Below are positions 4,301 through 6,097 of a DNA stretch of 6,097 nt, one piece after another. Both the position numbers and the translations under genes were made by a program. Every line of letters starts with the position of its first letter. Positions within the stretch are counted from its first letter, which is position 1. The DNA is from Promethearchaeia archaeon (lineage in GTDB: Archaea; Asgardarchaeota; Lokiarchaeia; Sigyniarchaeales; SOKP01), in the NCBI GenBank assembly GCA_029856375.1, contig JAHQWX010000121.1:1-6097 (forward strand), written 5' to 3'. The notes below the pieces were generated by a model. That model was not told where the DNA came from. It did no database searches and worked only from the letters and a program-made list of their open reading frames with translations.

Positions 4301-6097
4301 ACTCTCTTACGGATATCTCTGATGTTTACATTAAAATTGACGATTTCGGTCTTCAATTTTGCAATTTTGTCATTTTAAATTTTAGTCACGATTTGAGTAA
4401 TCTCTTAACAGGATTTTTAGATGGGAGCACTCAACTTGATGAAGAATTTACCGTTGATATGACTTTGAACACATCATTAACATATAATAAAATTAAGCCT
4501 TATTTCACTATCCCCTTATTTTTAATTGCACCACCAGTAACGAGACCGGGAAATATTGCGTTCAATATTTCCTTTTATTCTCATAATCAAAAATTTTATG
4601 ATGTCTTAGTTGATTTCACTCTTTCTGATTATCGCGGAAGAGCGTTATTTGATGTAGTTCATAATAACATAACTTTTTACACGAATGGAACTGACATTAA
4701 TATTGAGTGGGATGAGCGATATGATCATGCCTATGGAAATTTCTTTGGACTTCGAGAGTTGTGGAGTAACATTGATCCAAAAGGAGCAACAATTATGACT
4801 CTCATGCCCGGCATTGAATACGACTTGAATAATCTAAACTTCTCCTCGCTATCCGATGACATGGCTGGAACCGAGGATCTATTAGGCAGCTTTTTGGGGG
4901 CGTATTACTTAGAAAATGATTTCATCACTACTAATTATATTAATCACGATGTAATACAATTATTTGATGTTCTCATATTAAACGACCCTGAAACTCAATA
5001 TCAAAGAAGAGAAATTGAGTATATCAAGCAATGGGTTGAAGGTGGGGGAGTATTAATATTTTTTGCTGAACACGAATTAGAAAACAATATTACTACAGTT
5101 AACGAAGTATTATCAGAATTTGGTATGAATGCATCGGGGTATAATGAAGGTTATCACTATCTAACCGCGAACAATCGTACGAATTTATATGGATTATTTG
5201 ACAATGTAGGAAATATAGCGCTAAAGGATCCCGTGAATATCTCAAAATCAAGTCCTGGCGCTACTAATGTGAAAAGTCTATGCGATAATATAGCAGTAGC
5301 GAGTTATGGCTTGGGAAGAGTACTAGCAATTGGAGATAAGGATGCGTTCGGAGTTTCTGGGCTGAATTGGGTTGATAATTCTAAGTTTGCAACAAATATT
5401 GGAAAGTGGGCTTTTAATAAATATTACGATTTTAACTTAACTACGCGAAACACCACTATAAATTTCGGTGAAAAAATATACCTCCGAGCAGAAGTGATTA
5501 ACTACGACGCGGTCATTGATTATTTAGACGATAATCTATTCTTCATCTCGGGTTTTGTAAATGGTACGGGAATTATGATTAATGCTTCGTTGATGGGGTA
5601 CGAGATACCCATTTTTCCAATGTTCGAAACCCAAACGGGAAATTTTATGGTATACTACGATTGTTTATGGCACGAAAATTATGGTGATTACTATTTCGTC
5701 CTTTTATTAGATCATCCTGAGTTGGCAGCGGAGGTTATTACTTTCAAGTTTACTGTTCTCTATAAAGAACCAGACCCACCCCCAGAAGATTACGATTATC
5801 CAATCCCTAGGTATCCACATATCTTCGATTTAATCGCTATTCTCTCACTTATTGGAATGAGTTTTCTATTATGGTTTTATAATTTTTCGAAATATAAAAA
5901 GCGCCTTACAATTACGCCCTTAGAGGGGAAATTACTAAATCAAGCGAGAACTTATATAAGTCAAGCAAATACAGTTTTCAAACAATTGATTTTGGGGATT
6001 GGTATAACGGATATAAAAGAAATTGATAAAATTAGAATGTTATTAGCAAATAGAAAGAGGGTTGAATTATTATTCAGAGATCTTAAAAACTTTGGTG
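1267..6097 (+). CDS. Membrane-anchored subtilisin-fold (S8) pseudoprotease with site-1-protease-like GATase domain (3' partial)
   Basis: The frame is open for 1610 codons to the window edge, so the C-terminus is missing. Order in residues: signal peptide (1-28), linker, I9-like prodomain (about 73-145), S8 domain (about 172-505), beta-rich sequon-rich region (about 510-1120), GATase-like domain (about 1124-1386), beta-sandwich-like domain (about 1393-1499), Pro/Asp stalk PDPPPEDYDYP (1502-1512), transmembrane helix (about 1519-1538), basic stop-transfer KYKKR and a helical tail. Scaffold motifs are canonical (SVLDTGID 192-199, GVAPGAK 262-268, FSSRGPS 368-374, PDIIAPGV 381-388, SGTG 444-447). 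However, catalytic His is R242, oxyanion Asn is D335 and catalytic Ser is G447; only D195 remains, so peptidase activity is not expected. Human S1P is about 1050 residues with a similar order, and this protein is longer because of the inserted middle region. It is predicted to be type I, with the ectodomain outside the cell. It is probably cotranscribed with the upstream ABC ATPase. Its role as receptor or scaffold is inference; family membership is secure. Confidence 0.95.
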   Translation, partial: MTIKNKNKKLIILFSILFFAFLSDFIVISSTNNFELTRDEKVELKRENSLDKLSEELRAIYYSIISSSFEDDYCIDVITLFESPDKITFDSIVNEFKSYLNLNTIQYEVKEKFELINGLLINCFVSDLRKIAEYPSVKSIWEDGKSEIIINEKNYLKKASEDLLDEICNFTDVVGATDLWDMDINGSNIVISVLDTGIDITGQYDGDLGFTTDDEDNLDTKILGAVSMVPEEPLYYSDFSGRGTFHAGVALGRGKYNSSYKGVAPGAKYLNVKIYDSFGITYWSFIISGIEWSLSHGADIILFCYSIPGIYMDPVSLAINQIVEEGVVVVAPAGDEGGSYMSLDTPGMALKAITVGAYNHSSQNIADFSSRGPSLDFRICPDIIAPGVNLVGPRAKIMSGSIEDYSFLGYTAEDLGYGDFYIPEGTFPQPEYGTPIDGNYTISSGTGAASAVVAGAIALLIEAYPLATPELIRYALMSTAIKISEDQNEFGAGLINISAAYNFLLDYFTPREFSALNVPAPLIYPGIIYTEDSENISISSQRPNNFHAYDTMAMLSSQVMMPILMINNGSDYNFTTIHLLLNQFGLRYNGSRSKWFSEFYVVREMHQITLTPVGNEKYKRYLSVLKIPDIDVYVLSIVESWDYSAEYIVDRIFKNYTNRINAFKFNFHFYNLGDSQIDNLQLVSYFKADLFLNETIGNMTDYMEFTNSSLDDVCKYNATNQLIYIYDENNNTFYDYESNFTTIGFNSSSHQLDSWEIGSSTDLILNLTTNNSTYNLANASTYQQYTEDPGFAMIWNLTDSLDPNQRVNFSGILGTGIGTDNDTAYDAMIDQMQRINSNITIYNNITDLVVLEADFTRVGNLNERYFSSVKIINLGATMINSTELIFMINKTNEYNVIETTLVIHTLKNLMPFDVIELNANWTPTTVGIYMCGWVFGLDVIVSLLGPYFGLTGANYDEMVFNNYLVRNIYIIDYDQYESWNLDSIIITPDKIDQKPFKIYFPGDLGIYNLTVYSLTDISDVYIKIDDFGLQFCNFVILNFSHDLSNLLTGFLDGSTQLDEEFTVDMTLNTSLTYNKIKPYFTIPLFLIAPPVTRPGNIAFNISFYSHNQKFYDVLVDFTLSDYRGRALFDVVHNNITFYTNGTDINIEWDERYDHAYGNFFGLRELWSNIDPKGATIMTLMPGIEYDLNNLNFSSLSDDMAGTEDLLGSFLGAYYLENDFITTNYINHDVIQLFDVLILNDPETQYQRREIEYIKQWVEGGGVLIFFAEHELENNITTVNEVLSEFGMNASGYNEGYHYLTANNRTNLYGLFDNVGNIALKDPVNISKSSPGATNVKSLCDNIAVASYGLGRVLAIGDKDAFGVSGLNWVDNSKFATNIGKWAFNKYYDFNLTTRNTTINFGEKIYLRAEVINYDAVIDYLDDNLFFISGFVNGTGIMINASLMGYEIPIFPMFETQTGNFMVYYDCLWHENYGDYYFVLLLDHPELAAEVITFKFTVLYKEPDPPPEDYDYPIPRYPHIFDLIAILSLIGMSFLLWFYNFSKYKKRLTITPLEGKLLNQARTYISQANTVFKQLILGIGITDIKEIDKIRMLLANRKRVELLFRDLKNFG
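1483..1701 (+). other. Inhibitor-I9-like prodomain
   Basis: Residues about 73-145 have the size and pattern of a subtilase prodomain: a first strand (YCIDVITLFE), a helix (FDSIVNEFKSYL), a strand (FELINGLLINCFV), a second helix (DLRKIAEYP) and the closing VKSIWEDG strand. The last part matches the usual pattern of I9 domains, in which a helix ending in P-x-V leads to a final strand followed by an acidic residue. The domain normally acts as an intramolecular chaperone and inhibitor, removed by self-cleavage. With the catalytic residues lost, autocleavage is not expected here. The domain is weakly conserved in sequence, so the call rests on pattern and position. Confidence 0.7.
1780..2781 (+). 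other. Subtilisin-fold S8 domain with substituted catalytic residues
   Basis: Residues about 172-505 cover the whole fold from VVGATDLWDMD through GAGLINISAAY. Asp site: SVLDTGID with D195 kept. His site: SGRGTFHAGVA, where subtilases have GHGTHVAG, so R242 (AGA at 1990-1992) replaces the catalytic His. Oxyanion site: VVVAPAGDEGG, where AAGN is usual, so D335 (GAC at 2269-2271) replaces Asn. Ser site: SGTGAASAVVAGA, where SGTSMAAPHVAG is usual, so G447 (GGT at 2605-2607) replaces Ser. The substrate-strand region DIILFCYSIPG also departs from the common DVINMSLG. GTF and VVAGA are closer to S1P (GHGTFVAG, SGTSVASPVVAGA, from memory) than to bacterial subtilisins. Confidence 0.95.
2794..4635 (+). 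other. Beta-rich, sequon-rich ectodomain insert of about 610 residues
   Basis: Residues about 510-1123 lie between the S8 and GATase-like domains. They show alternating short hydrophobic strands and polar turns, no transmembrane segment, few cysteines and many N-X-S/T sequons. One segment, residues about 846-940 (bases 3802-4086), looks like a CARDB-type adhesion domain: strands such as LVVLEADF and SSVKIINLG, and a closing LNANWTPTTVGIYMCGWV that fits the W-x-P-x-x-x-G-x-Y pattern. The rest is not recognised. Such regions usually act as spacers or interaction surfaces outside the membrane. Confidence 0.55.
4636..5424 (+). other. GATase-like domain resembling the C-terminal luminal domain of site-1 protease
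   Basis: Residues about 1124-1386 carry, in order: GRALFDVVHNN (1124-1134); INIEWDERYDHAYGNFFGL (1144-1162); FDVLILNDPETQ (1234-1245) followed by a helix and EGGGVLIFFAE (1258-1268); and YGLGRVLAIGDKDAFG (1347-1362) followed by a helix ending GKWAFN. Flavodoxin-like alternation of strands and helices is clear. From memory, human S1P has a matching series (RVLWDQYHN, DPLDWNGDH..TNFRDMYQHL, LLMVDSEEEY...LVIFSD, GGRIVLYGDSN). No Cys-His-Glu glutaminase triad is apparent, so it is probably a binding domain rather than an enzyme. Confidence 0.7.
5443..5763 (+). other. Membrane-proximal Ig/beta-sandwich-like domain
   Basis: Residues about 1393-1499. The pattern is a run of beta strands (KIYLRAEVINY, NLFFISGFVNGTGIMINASLM, FMVYYDCLW, YYFVLLLD, ITFKFTVLY) like the Ig-like domains that end archaeal surface proteins, with a late G-D-Y-Y strand. 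A short Pro/Asp-rich stalk then leads to the membrane. No enzymatic motif is seen. Confidence 0.5.
5821..6097 (+). other. Transmembrane helix and cytoplasmic helical tail
   Basis: Residues 1519-1538 are a roughly 20-residue hydrophobic helix (IFDLIAILSLIGMSF then LLWFY). It is followed by the basic cluster KYKKR (1542-1546), so the tail should lie in the cytoplasm by the positive-inside rule. The visible tail (1539-1610) is charged and helical, with heptad-like stretches (LEGKLLNQARTYI, EIDKIRMLLANRKRVELLF). It puts a coupling or oligomerisation surface on the same side of the membrane as the upstream ABC ATPase. It continues past the window. Confidence 0.85.

Noticed and set aside
4636..5424. 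The GATase-like domain as an active glutamine amidotransferase.
   Set aside because: No nucleophile-elbow G-x-C-x-G and no His/Glu pair is visible; the strand ends carry NDP and GDKD instead.

Overview
The window holds two same-strand genes, each cut by a window edge, with only 33 bases between them. There are no RNA genes, mobile elements, CRISPR arrays or gene-free stretches longer than 300 bases. The DNA is AT-rich (about one third G+C by eye) and uses the standard code. The second protein has a eukaryote/archaeon-like surface design: a signal peptide, a huge ectodomain crowded with N-X-S/T sequons, one C-terminal membrane span and a cytoplasmic tail. With a DrrA-like ABC ATPase beside it, this suggests an archaeon, plausibly an Asgard (Promethearchaeota) lineage. 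That placement is inference, since no marker gene is present.

Layout. Bases 1-1233 carry the C-terminal 410 residues of an ABC-transporter ATPase. All its nucleotide-binding motifs are intact, it has a DUF4162-like C-terminal extension, and an unassigned N-terminal region runs off the left edge. Bases 1234-1266 are a short spacer with a purine-rich ribosome-binding site. Bases 1267-6097 encode the first 1610 residues of a subtilisin-fold (S8) protein that is still open at the right edge. Its order is: signal peptide, I9-like prodomain, S8 domain, about 600 residues of beta-rich sequon-rich sequence, a GATase-like domain resembling the one in eukaryotic site-1 protease (S1P/MBTPS1), a membrane-proximal beta domain, one transmembrane helix and a cytoplasmic tail.

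The main observation is that the subtilase looks catalytically dead while its fold is kept. The catalytic Asp remains (D195), but the catalytic His is Arg (R242), the catalytic Ser is Gly (G447) and the oxyanion-hole Asn is Asp (D335). The surrounding scaffold motifs (GVAPGA, FSSRGP, PDIIAPGV, SGTG...VVAGA) are well conserved and the frame is open throughout, so this is a maintained pseudoprotease rather than a decayed gene.

How they may work together (inference): an active cytoplasmic motor ATPase sits directly upstream of a membrane-anchored pseudoprotease with an S1P-like ectodomain. The second protein could be a receptor, scaffold or substrate-gating part of an ABC export or membrane-remodelling complex. 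Its permease would be expected just outside the window.
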